Shown piece by piece: positions 55,597 to 64,000 of a DNA stretch of 64,000 bases. Origin of the DNA: Corydoras sp. C115. Its lineage: Eukaryota > Chordata > Actinopteri > Siluriformes > Callichthyidae. The stretch spans positions 62,501-126,500 of the forward strand of contig JAFMOC010000727.1 in assembly GCA_019802505.1 (NCBI GenBank). The letters are read 5' to 3'. Position 1 is the stretch's first letter. The number at the start of each line of letters is the position of its first letter. The position numbers were made by a program, and so were the translations under genes. The notes beneath the pieces were generated by a model, which made no database searches, had not been told where the DNA came from, and saw nothing but the letters and a program-made list of their open reading frames with translations.

Positions 55597-55679
55597 TTGA
55601 TTTCATTTTGCGTTTAATTCATGCTGTAGATCTGAGGGTTTTTGGCGGTGTGGGGTTGTACAATACATTATATCTCCCA

Positions 55680-55760
55680 ATATATTTTATAAACTGCATT
55701 CTGTAATTTGGTATTTCAACGTTAGACAAACCGGAAACATGATCAGCGTTCACTTGACGA
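55680..55760 (+). repeat. Possible dispersed repeat shared with 5,460-5,560
   Basis: TATAAACTGCATTCTGTAATTTGG then AGCGTTCACTTGACG parallel AACTGCCTTCTGTCATTTGG and AGTGTTCACG at the first locus. Short and diverged. Confidence 0.35.
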
Positions 55761-55820
55761 CCCCCCCCCCCCCCCCCCCCGCGACCCTAGTATAGGATAA
55801 AGCGTAAGATAATGGATGAA
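55761..55820 (+). mobile_element. V-SINE, last 60 bp only
   Basis: A C-run of 20, GCGACCCTAGTATAGGATAA and a GATAATGGATGAAATAAATG tail. The shortest copy here, showing that the tail alone can be inserted or retained. Confidence 0.85.
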
Positions 55821-56506
55821 ATAAATGTGTTTCTATTTAAAAGGGTCCACTGAGACCGCCCTCTGCTGGATGGAAAGCTGAGTGGCGCTGTTTGCATGAG
55901 ACCTTGGGAGCACAGGTCATGACGACTGTAAGCGCGGTGGTGGTGGCGGCGGCGGCACTCAGCCGCTGGTTTGAGCTGATTGGAGCTGAAGGCATTTCAG
56001 GAAAGGTGTGATTAAATGAGAACATTGTGGGATGAGGTGATAGATTGGGGGAGGGATGACGAGAGGAAAAAAATATTTAAAAAAAAAAAAAAAAAAAGGG
56101 AAGAAGAAGCCGAACAGTGAAATGCATGCTTCATGAGCGAGTGGGAGGAGGGAGGGAGGGGAGGGGGGGAGGGAGGGCTGCCGAAAAAGCGGCAGAGAGG
56201 GACAGAGGAGTGAAAATTAGCTGGAGGAAGCGAGGGGGAGGCGGGAGGAAGGACTGTAACGTGAACAGCATGACACGTTCATTATCCAGAGCCGCCGCCG
56301 CCGATTGAAAGGTGTGACTCTCTCCCATTACAGCTGTCCGGCTCTCGAAATACCACCATCACGCTCCCGCGGCAGCCCACTCACCCACCCGACTCGCCCT
56401 CGGCGCGCCAATTTCACCAATTCAGCCTTAACAGCCCTGCAGGTCAGGGCTACAGCGACCGTGTCACACTTAACTCCGCCTGGCATTCGCTTAGCACAAG
56501 CTCTCT

Positions 56507-56509
<3 letters not shown>
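55821..56509. other. Unique sequence with A- and G-rich runs
   Basis: A-run 56,078-56,097, GGGAGG-rich 56,142-56,180. No gene is convincing. Confidence 0.4.

Positions 56510-56547
<38 letters not shown>
56510..56547. repeat. (TG)n microsatellite
   Basis: About 18 TG units after a short CT run. Confidence 0.95.
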
Positions 56548-56549
<2 letters not shown>

Positions 56550-56571
56550 ACCTTATTCCCATCAGCACACT

Positions 56572-56660
56572 TCATGGACAAACGTATCGGGACACCTACG
56601 GCAGCCGGCAGGACCTCCCGTTCTCCGTCGTTGCCGTTCTTTGTAGAAATTGTACAATAT
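56572..56660 (+). repeat. Unnamed dispersed repeat A, copy 2
   Basis: ACAAACGTATCGGGACACC to TAGAAATTGTACAATAT, near-identical to the inverted copy at 45,847-45,944. A short piece (AAAGTATCGGGACGCCT) also lies at 58,201. Confidence 0.85.
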
Positions 56661-56812
56661 CCATGTTTTTGGACTGTGGGAGGAAACCGGAGAACCCGGA
56701 GGAAACCCATGCGGACATGGGGAGGACATGGAAACTCCACCCAGATGGGGATTCGAACCGGGAATCCCTAGCGCTGAGAAGAGAACATGCCAAACCACTA
56801 AACCACTGTGCC
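56660..56812 (-). mobile_element. V-SINE 5' half
   Basis: From TCCATGTTTTTGGACTGTGG (core) to head AAACCACTGTGCC. It joins repeat A directly and a (TC)n run on the other side. Confidence 0.88.
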
Positions 56813-57174
56813 TCTCTCTCTCTCTCTCTCTTCATTCATTCATTCATTATCTCCCGCTTTATCCTCTATTAGGGTCGCGGTGGGGGGGGGGTTCCCCATG
56901 CCCATCCAGGGGAGAACGTCTCGGGCGCTGGGCAGACACACCCAGGACAGGATGCCATCCATCGCTGGACACACACTCACTCACACATACACACACACTA
57001 TATGGGGCAATTTGGAGAACTCAATTGACTTGATCCATGTTTTTGGACTGTGGGAAGGAAACTGTAGAACCCGGAGGAAACCCATGCGGACACGGGGAGG
57101 ACATGGAAACTCCACCCAGATGGGGATTCGAACCGGGAATCTCTAGTGCTGAGAGGAGAACGTGCTAAGTGCCG

Positions 57175-57208
<34 letters not shown>
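56813..57208. repeat. (TC)n microsatellite split by a SINE
   Basis: (TC)n at 56,813-56,831 and 57,176-57,208 flank the SINE at 56,832-57,176, so the array itself provides the TSD. Confidence 0.88.
56832..57176 (-). mobile_element. V-SINE, full length, inside (TC)n
   Basis: Tail TTCATTCATTCATTATCTCC to head GCTAAGTGCCGCC, with the CACTAAGCCAC head piece deleted. Young signature. Confidence 0.94.
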
Positions 57209-57209
<1 letters not shown>

Positions 57210-57244
57210 ATAGTTTTGTTATTAAAGTGAGTGTTTTTTATCTT

Positions 57245-57410
57245 CAGTATATGTTTTTTGCAACGTGGGAGGACATGCACACAGGCATGGGAAGGACATG
57301 CAGTTGCCGCTCACTCAAAGAACCTCACTTAAAGCTCCTCCTCCTCCCGGGACTCGAACCCACCGCCTACATCCGAATCCCGGCCGGTCGCGTGCGTCCG
57401 TACGCTCCCG
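57245..57410 (-). mobile_element. Degraded V-SINE-like piece
   Basis: TATGTTTTTTGCAACGTGGG, GGAGGACATGCACACAGGC and CGGGACTCGAACCCACCGCC parallel the inverted core and B box. Divergent enough to belong to another V-SINE family. Confidence 0.5.
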
Positions 57411-58563
57411 TCTCGATCAACCCACCCAACGAGACCGCGGTCCGATCGTCCAGAGGTCGAGCCCACTTCAAAGAAATGAGCTGCGACTTCAAAGCCCGGT
57501 TCTTTAAAAACCGAATGTAATTAGAGTGGCATGTTGTCGTGGAGGAACGCAGAAGTCCTCCTCCTCCGTATCCGCGATTGCGCGGCGCTAAACCCGCGCT
57601 CGCCGCGCCGGCGAGTCTAAAATTACCTCCTTAATAGAGCCGGCTTTAAAACAGCGCTGCGGCTTTATGTGTCGCCGCGCCGAGTGCCGTCGGATGCTAT
57701 CAGCAGGGCTGTAAGTAAAGTGTTGTGGTGGCGGGTGGGCAGGTGGGTGGGTGGGCGGGTGGGCACGCGGGGGTGTGGTGGTGCGGAGTGACGGCGCACA
57801 TAAAGATGTTCATTTCCTCACACAGGCGGCGAGCCGGTGACGAGTGGGACGCAGGTGACCGGCTGATGAGGAGGGACGCCGGAGCGACAGCCTCGTCAGC
57901 GGTCCATATTAAATACGTTTAAGCGCCGCGGCACGCCGCCCCGCCCGCCGCCCGGCGCTCATCTGCAGGCGGAAGTCGGCGCGCGGCCGTGCACCGAGAC
58001 CGCGGGGCCCGTCAGGCAGGTAATAGAAGAGCGCGGCCGAGATAAGGGAGTGATGGATGGGCTCCGGTTTCGCCGATCGGGATCCGGCCATGTAATACCA
58101 GCTCATCTGCAGCCGGCTACCGAGAAACGTGGGGGGGGGAGACGGCCGATCTGCTTTTAATTAATAAACGAGCGGCGCTTCGTGGACAGAGCCGTCCGTC
58201 GAAAGTATCGGGACGCCTCCCGACTCCCCGTCACAGCTCGGGTCGACTACGGTGACGCCATGCTCCAGAATCAGGACAGGCGTCCCCCCCTCGCCACCCC
58301 CCCCCCCCCTCCCCCCTCGCCGAGGCCGCTCTCCATGGAAACGGCAGAATGGCATTGCGTCAGGTGACCGAGCATGCTCTCGATGTCTGTGGGTCGGCGC
58401 GCTCGAAATGGGACGCCTCGCGGGACGTGGGCAGGGTCAAGATACGCCCATTTTATTAGGTACACTTACATTCTGTCTGTCCAGTGTCCTTTAGTATGTT
58501 CTCTAACGATCACGGCCCGAGACAGGACACGACGGCTACAGATACCGATTTTATTAATAAATG
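57411..58563. other. CpG-rich unique sequence
   Basis: High CpG content at 57,560-58,150, possibly a CpG island or unmethylated regulatory region. (GGGT)n-like run 57,730-57,770, C-run 58,296-58,313. Acceptor- and donor-like words occur but form no convincing exon. Confidence 0.35.
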
Positions 58564-58896
58564 TAGTGGTGTGGTGTAGTGGTTGGCATGTTCTCCTCTC
58601 AGCGCCTGGGATTCCCGGTTCGAATCCCAATCTGGGTGGAGTCTCCATGTCCTCCCCGTGTCCGCGTGGGTTTCTGCCGGGTTCTCCGGTTTCCTCCCAC
58701 AGTCCAAAAACATGAATTCAAGGTATAGTGAATGCTCCAAATTGCCCCGTATCATGTGAGTGAGTGTGCCCAATGATACATTGGCGTCCTGTCCCCTGGT
58801 GTATCTGCCCAGCATCCGAAAACGTTTGATTCCCCCCCCCCCCCCCCCCGATGACCCTACTGTGGTAGAGGATAAATTGGAAGCTAATGAATGAAA
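58564..58896 (+). mobile_element. V-SINE, near full length, old subfamily
   Basis: Head TAGTGGTGTGGTGTAGTGG, B box GGTTCGAATCCC, ATTCAAGGTATAGTGAATGC (old), C-run about 18, tail GCTAATGAATGA. Confidence 0.92.
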
Positions 58897-58913
58897 TATC
58901 TTGTGTAAATTTT

Positions 58914-59231
58914 TTTGTGGTTTGGCATGTTCTCCTCTTAGCGCTGGGGATTTTAGGTTCGAATCCCGATCTGGGTGGAGTTTGCGTGTTCTCTCCGCGT
59001 CCACGTGGATTTCCGCCAGGTTCTCCGATGTCCTTTCATATTCCAAAAACATAGATTTAAGGTAAATTGGATGCACTAAATTGCCCCATATAAAGTGTGT
59101 CTGTGTGAGGGAGTGTTTGTTCAGTGATGGTTTGGCGTCCTGTCCTAGATGGGCATGGAGAACTCACCAAACACCACCCCCCCCCTGACCCTAGTAGAGG
59201 ATTAAGCAGAAGATAATGAATGAATGAATGA
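58914..59231 (+). mobile_element. V-SINE, old subfamily
   Basis: Head GTGGTTTGGCATG, B box GGTTCGAATCCC, AGATTTAAGGTAAATTGG, tail GATAATGAATGAATGAATG. Directly follows the previous copy in the same direction. Confidence 0.92.
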
Positions 59232-60800
59232 TGACACATATTAGTGGAACCCACGTCAGGTGATAAAATTACCTCCCTCACCTCGTTGGCCCCGCCTCCC
59301 ACTCGCACTCTGTTCAACAGAGATTATAAACCAGATTATTGTGGGTGTAATTGTTTATTAATCCAGTTTTTTTGTGAGGTTGACCGTTTTTTAAAATTTT
59401 TACAAATTTTTTTGTTAGAATTTAAGGCTCCACGCAGACGTTCGTACGTTGTATAGATTTTGGAAAAGTGATTTATTCGTTGGCGGTAGTAAATTAATTT
59501 GGAAGTGGCGTGGAACCGCAGGACACTTCATTATCGGCGGAAAAACTAAAGAAGCGACTTTCGGCGCAAAAACCCGTTTAAGCGCCAGACGAGACGAATC
59601 GCACCCCGGCACTTTTTTTTTTTTTTTTCACCTCTTAATTTCCGTCTCTCGCCGCCGCAACCGCATTACTCTCGAAAAACCGCGTTACATCATCCCGTCC
59701 CGAGGAAAGCCCCCGGTGTATAGATTTGTTTTCCCACACAGTCGCGCTCATTTCCGGATTCTGGTCACATGTACGGCGTGAAGTAATGAGTTAAAGGTAA
59801 TTTCGCGGGAAAAAAAAATAAAGGAAATACAGCCAGACGATTGTCGCGGCGGCGGCGGCGATATGAATTCCAGATTGGATTATGGCAGCGCTCCGGTCCG
59901 CCCCGATTTCCTTTCTTTTTGTGAGTTGCGTAAGCAGAGTGGAACCAGCACTCCAATTAGAACTTCGGAAGCCATAAAGCCGGCAATTCATTGCCGCACG
60001 AACACTAACGGTCGCAATTAGTAGTTTATGGATTGAAGGCCGCGGCGCGCTTAAGTATTGTGCATCGTTAAAGCGCCGCTGCAGTCGGGACGGTTACTCA
60101 GCGGTGGGTCCTTTAAAGCCCCGCTTTATTGCGTGTACCACCGCCGGCTTGTTTAAACCCAACAGACCGAGGGTTCGAGGGGCCTACGCATGGTGGCGGC
60201 GGCGGAATGTTCAGAGAGCGTGGTTAACCTTCGTTACGACGGGGGCGTCCTGCGAGATTACAGATCTACCGTGCGCCGAATTAGGGAACGGCTTGGTCCG
60301 TCGTGCGGGGGACGGGCGGTGTGGTCTGCGCAGATTGTCCACGGGCGCACTTGCGTCCTAATCTCGAGGGGTTTTCTTTAACGTTGAACTTTCAGTTCTG
60401 GCGAACTACGAAAGTGCCGCGTCGGCGCCCCGGCACGCCGGTGTGCACATCCACAATGGCCCGGCGGCAGGATGTGCCGTGTCCAATATTTTTGGTTTAA
60501 ACCTGGAGGACAGAGATATAGCGATGCACTCGGGTGGAGGGGGGACGCTTTATTGGATTCACGTCCTCCGCCTCATTGTGTACGACTTGCTGGTTTGCAG
60601 GTTACCTGCCTCCCAAATTTCATTAGGTCTTCTGTTGCGTGGATTTATGATTTACGTGAACGTCGGGTTCATTTCCACGCGACCGCATCGCTCTCGGCGA
60701 CCTCTTCCCGAGGGTGCTCCATCAGGCGGAGCTCTGGACACGTTGGCGGCCGGCGTTTGAACGCAGTAAACCTGTCTGAGATGGGGGTGGCGGGCGTGGT
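59232..60800. other. Unique sequence
   Basis: T-run 59,612-59,628. Block 59,840-60,060 mixes CpG with AT cores (GATATGAATTCCAGATTGG, CACTCCAATTAGAAC, CGCAATTAGTAG) and may be conserved. Small frames to 113 codons show no domain. Confidence 0.35.
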
Positions 60801-60865
60801 TCTCATTGGTTAGGGTGTTGGGCAGGCAATTCTATTGTTGTGGGTTCAAATCCCGGGGTCCGGGT

Positions 60866-61062
60866 ACATTTGGTCATTTTTTCCAAAGTGACTTACAGGT
60901 ATTCCAACTTGGTTGGTGTCGGAGTACATGGTTGGTACAGCACCCCCTGGAGCCATGAGGGTTAAGGGTCTTGCTCACGGACCCACACCTGGGATTTGAA
61001 GGTTTAAACCCACAACGTTCTTATTAATAGCCCGACACCCTACCCACTGAGCCACCACGCCA
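60866..61062 (-). mobile_element. Second SINE family, full span
   Basis: Inverted tail-like GTCATTTTTTCCAAAGTGAC, AGCACCCCCTGGAGCCATG, GGGTCTTGCTCACGG, B box as GGATTTGAAGG and head CCACTGAGCCACCACGCC (A box TGGCTCAGTGG inverted). An additional + strand head lies just before it at about 60,790-60,860. Confidence 0.85.
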
Positions 61063-61560
61063 TTGGTGTAACCAATGTGGCTCCTTGGGCATGACCCTCA
61101 ACCCTCATTGCTCCAGGGGGCGCTCTATTAATCCTGTCAGCTGACCCCAACCGAGTCGGGATACTTGTAAGTCCCTTTGGATAAAATGTGTAAATGGAAT
61201 CAATGGACCTGGGATTTGAACCCCCAATCCTTGGATTGCTATCCCAACACCCCTACCCACTGAGCCACCACGCCATTGGTGTAACCAATGTGGCTCCTTG
61301 AGCATGACCCTTAACTCTCATTGCTCCAGGGGGCGCTCTATCAATCCTGTGCCCTGACTCCAACCGAGTTGGGATACGTGTAAGTCCCTTTGGATAAAAT
61401 GTGTAAATGGACCTGGGATTTGAACCCCCAACCCTTGGATTGCTATCCCAACACCCCTACCCACTGAGCCACCACGCCATTGGTGTAACCAATGTGGCTC
61501 CTTGGCATGACCCTTAACCCTCATTGCTCCTCGGATGCCGTGTTCTGACCCAAAACCATC
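61063..61560. repeat. Tandem rearranged units of the second SINE
   Basis: Two and a half units of about 203-214 bp. Each has a + strand body (CATTGGTGTAACCAATGTGG, TTGCTCCAGGGGGCGCTCT, TAAGTCCCTTTGGATAAAAT) followed by an inverted head (CCTGGGATTTGAACCCCC to TGAGCCACCACGCC). Head and body point in opposite directions, which a normal SINE never shows. Confidence 0.85.
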
Positions 61561-61997
61561 AATTGGGATATTTGATAAGTGGCTTTGGCCCAATGACCCA
61601 ATGAGGTATCCCTCCCATCAGCCAGCATGCCTAATAAAGTGTCCAGTGAGTAGGTCAGCCAAACTAATAGAGTCCTATCGTTGTGACGGTTTGCGTTGCG
61701 TGAAGCGAAGTCCGTCTTCTTTTAATAAAAAACGTTGCCGCGTCAGCAGAACGCCGCTGAACCCTTTGTGCTCTGGTAGAGTGCGACTGCTCTTATTGGA
61801 CAATAGAGATGTCTCGGAGCGTCCAGGGCGCTCATATTAACCGTTATCCCGCACCGGCTGACGGAGTGAGGGTGCGCGTTGACCCACAACGCCTCCGGAA
61901 CCGACGTCCACACGAGATCTGTCCGGCATGAGCTTCATGAATCACTGTTTATTTATTTATTTTTTCCTCGGCGACAAGAACCCGCACACAAGGCTCA
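61561..61997. other. Unique sequence
   Basis: Nothing recognised beyond the worn end of the SINE array. Confidence 0.35.
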
Positions 61998-62323
61998 CAT
62001 CCATCCATCCATCTTCCGCTTTATCCGGGGGGTCGCGGGGAGTTCCCCATGTCCATCTAGGGGAGAATTTTCGGGTGCTGGGCAGATACACCCAGGACAG
62101 GACGCCAATCTATCACTGGGGCACACACACAAACACACTCACACACACACTCTATATGGGCAATTTTGGTGAATTCAATTGACCTTGAATCCATCCATCC
62201 ACCTTTTTGGACTGTGGGAGCAAAGCGGAGAACACGGAAGAGACCCACGCGGACACGGGGAGAATCGGGAATCCCTAGTGCTGAGAGGAGAACATGCCAA
62301 CCACTAAGCCACCATGCCACCCT
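61998..62323 (-). mobile_element. V-SINE, full span with small deletions
   Basis: Tail (CATC)n to head CACCATGCCACCC. The B-box region is lost (GAGAATCGGGAATCCC). Confidence 0.91.
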
Positions 62324-62325
62324 TA

Positions 62326-62446
62326 GGCTTTTCCTGTGGTAGGAAACTGGAGAACCCGGACATGGGGAGAACATGCAAACTCCACCCATATTGGGATTCG
62401 AACCGGGAATCCCTTGCCCTGAGAGGAGAACATGCTAAAGCACTAA
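62326..62446 (-). mobile_element. V-SINE core-head fragment
   Basis: TTTTCCTGTGGTAGGAAACTGG, deleted core, inverted B box ATTCGAACCGGG and AACATGCTAAAGCAC. Confidence 0.83.
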
Positions 62447-62447
62447 C

Positions 62448-62678
62448 AGGGGGGGGCAATCTATCACTCACTCAACAGACACACTCTATATGGGGCAATT
62501 TGGAGAACTCAATTGACCTGATCCATGTTTTTGGACTGTGGGAGGAAACCGGAGAACCCGGAGGAAATCCACGCGGACACGGGGAGGACATGGAAACTCC
62601 ACCCAGATTGGGATTCGAACCGGGAATCCCTAGTGCTGAGAGGAGAACATGCCAAACCACTAAGCCACCGTGCTGCCC
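62448..62678 (-). mobile_element. V-SINE lacking the 3' third
   Basis: Begins GGGGGGGCAATCTATCACTC, then spacer, core, B box and head CACCGTGCTGCCCC. Three minus-strand copies lie in series here. Confidence 0.9.
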
Positions 62679-62757
62679 CAACCTCCATCCATATATTATA
62701 AAATAATGGAGCAGTGAGAGTATTCTACACCTAATAAAGTGACCGGTGAGTCACTCG

Positions 62758-63028
62758 CTCTATCTCTCTCTCTCTCTCATTCCTGAAAACTCCTCTCTCT
62801 GTCATGTCTCTTCTCGGTGGGAGGGTCACTCATGGGGGAGAACTCTCTCTCTCTCTCTCTGGATTCTCGCTGAATCTCTAGAGCTCTCATGCTCAACCCT
62901 CTTTCTCTTCTCTCTCTCCTCAAACCTCTCATCTCTCTCTCTATCAAATTAGCATGACAAATTATACATCTCTCTATCTCTCTCTCTCGCTCTTGCTCTC
63001 TCTCTATATATATTTCTCTCTCTCTGTG

Positions 63029-63060
<32 letters not shown>

Positions 63061-63084
63061 GCTCTCTCTCTCTGTGTCTCTCGC

Positions 63085-63135
<51 letters not shown>
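62758..63135. repeat. (TC)n pyrimidine tract
   Basis: CT-rich with interruptions (TCTGTG, TCGC, TATATA). Minus-strand Arg/Glu frames are by-products. Confidence 0.93.
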
Positions 63136-63138
<3 letters not shown>

Positions 63139-64000
63139 CATATGAAGGCATCAGTGTGGAGGTGTAAGTGCCGGATGGATGAGCGAACGGACCATTAGGT
63201 TTCTATTAAGCGCAGACAGTTGGTTGATCTTAAACGACTCATTTAGGTGGATTATTCTAAACCCTGGTGGTGAAAGGTGTCATGAATACATTAATCACAG
63301 AAGAAATTAACTTAATAGCAGCTTTATCGCCCTCTCCTCGTGTAGTATTTGTACCATGTGACCTACACCTCGTCGTCGTTACGGCAGTACCGTCGACCGA
63401 CAATTAGCTGAACGGTGATTAAAATTAACCACCGTTCCCTCCGTCCGGCGACCTGCGGACGGCGTTTCCAAAATAATACCAGATGTCCTCGCGATTTAAC
63501 TAATGAGCTTCAATTAAACGAGTTACGTAATAAGTGGGGTCGTGATTTAGAGATAGAACGACGTTGATATCGCAGTTACGGCAAGGGAATGGGATCGTAA
63601 ATGTGGGCGTGGCCGGGGGTGCGCAATCAGGCTGTGGTTTGAGGTGGTGGGCGTGTCTGCAGATCACTCCGGGCGGGGCGGGGCGGGGCTCGCGTCTGGA
63701 GTTTGAAAATCGTTCGCGTTTGATTAACGCCGATTTTGAAAATTCCCTCATAGGAAATGAACGACCCCAACTTTGCAGAGTGCTCAGGAGTGGGCGGAGC
63801 ATGCGGTCACGCCGCGGTTTCACACGCCCGGTCCGAGTGCCGCCCTCCCCGACTCCACCAAATGTCATTTTTCTAGCTTAAAAATTGGCCGAGTTATGAG
63901 AGAGCAAAAATCACCGTAATGCACCGTGAATGGGGAATTTTTGTCTCGGAAAAATTGGGAATATTTCGGGAACGCTTCGTCCGATTGATTTGCTGTTGAC
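63136..64000. other. Unique sequence to the window edge
   Basis: (GGGGC)n at 63,673-63,688. AT-rich cores at 63,235-63,330. Nothing coding is convincing. Confidence 0.35.

Overview
The window looks like non-coding DNA from a teleost fish nuclear genome. The main evidence is a very abundant tRNA-derived SINE. It has a Pol III A box (TGGCTTAGTGG), a B box (GGTTCGAATCCC), the central core shared by the vertebrate V-SINE superfamily (DANA, Mermaid and HE1 types; around CCGTGTCCGCGTGGGTTTCC and TCCTCCCACAGTCC), and an (ATGA)n-ending tail. I traced about 57 full or partial copies, roughly 15 kb in total. A second tRNA-derived SINE, with the body TTGCTCCAGGGGGCGCT and the tail AAAAGCGTCTGCTAAATG, and several other dispersed repeats resemble families I know from otophysan fishes such as catfishes and characins. 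That finer placement is an inference. There is no operon structure and no bacterial-type gene. I see no complete protein-coding gene, and the long open frames are by-products of tandem repeats that lack stop codons.

Layout. 1-690: GC-rich 17/28-bp minisatellite. 690-4330: G-runs, an AT-rich pentanucleotide array holding a SINE, a relic of an L2-type LINE reverse transcriptase, and a long GA tract. 4.5-11.9 kb: SINEs, a G/T-rich octamer array and a TG/GAG array. 11.99-15.35 kb: a 31-bp minisatellite of about 108 units that seems to have grown inside a dispersed repeat. 15.4-21.6 kb: SINE remnants, an AT-rich TAATTA-bearing island, a GA/GACA array and a 16-bp minisatellite. 21.67-23.47 kb: a 1.8-kb GAGGAC-type polypurine array. 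23.8-36.6 kb: SINE mosaics between unique islands, plus a possible inverted-repeat element with a SINE nested in it. 36.6-37.6 kb: a 12-bp minisatellite with a 216-bp higher-order period. 38.7-62.7 kb: the densest SINE region, with many clear target-site duplications (TSDs), a four-copy head-to-tail SINE array and a rearranged tandem array of the second SINE. 62.76-63.14 kb: a pyrimidine tract. 63.1-64 kb: unique sequence.

Gene-related signals are weak. The best is a 96-bp candidate internal exon at 40,921-41,016 with good splice sites and an AT-rich upstream flank. A second, weaker candidate is a Cys-containing 3'-terminal exon at 49,554-49,664. Several unique islands rich in TAATTA-type cores could be conserved non-coding elements in an intron or gene desert, but this cannot be tested without alignments.

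The main interest is repeat biology: how SINEs seed microsatellites and tandem arrays, how a minisatellite was born inside a transposable element, and which SINE subfamilies moved recently. I found no defence system, CRISPR array, gene cluster or other undescribed multi-gene system.
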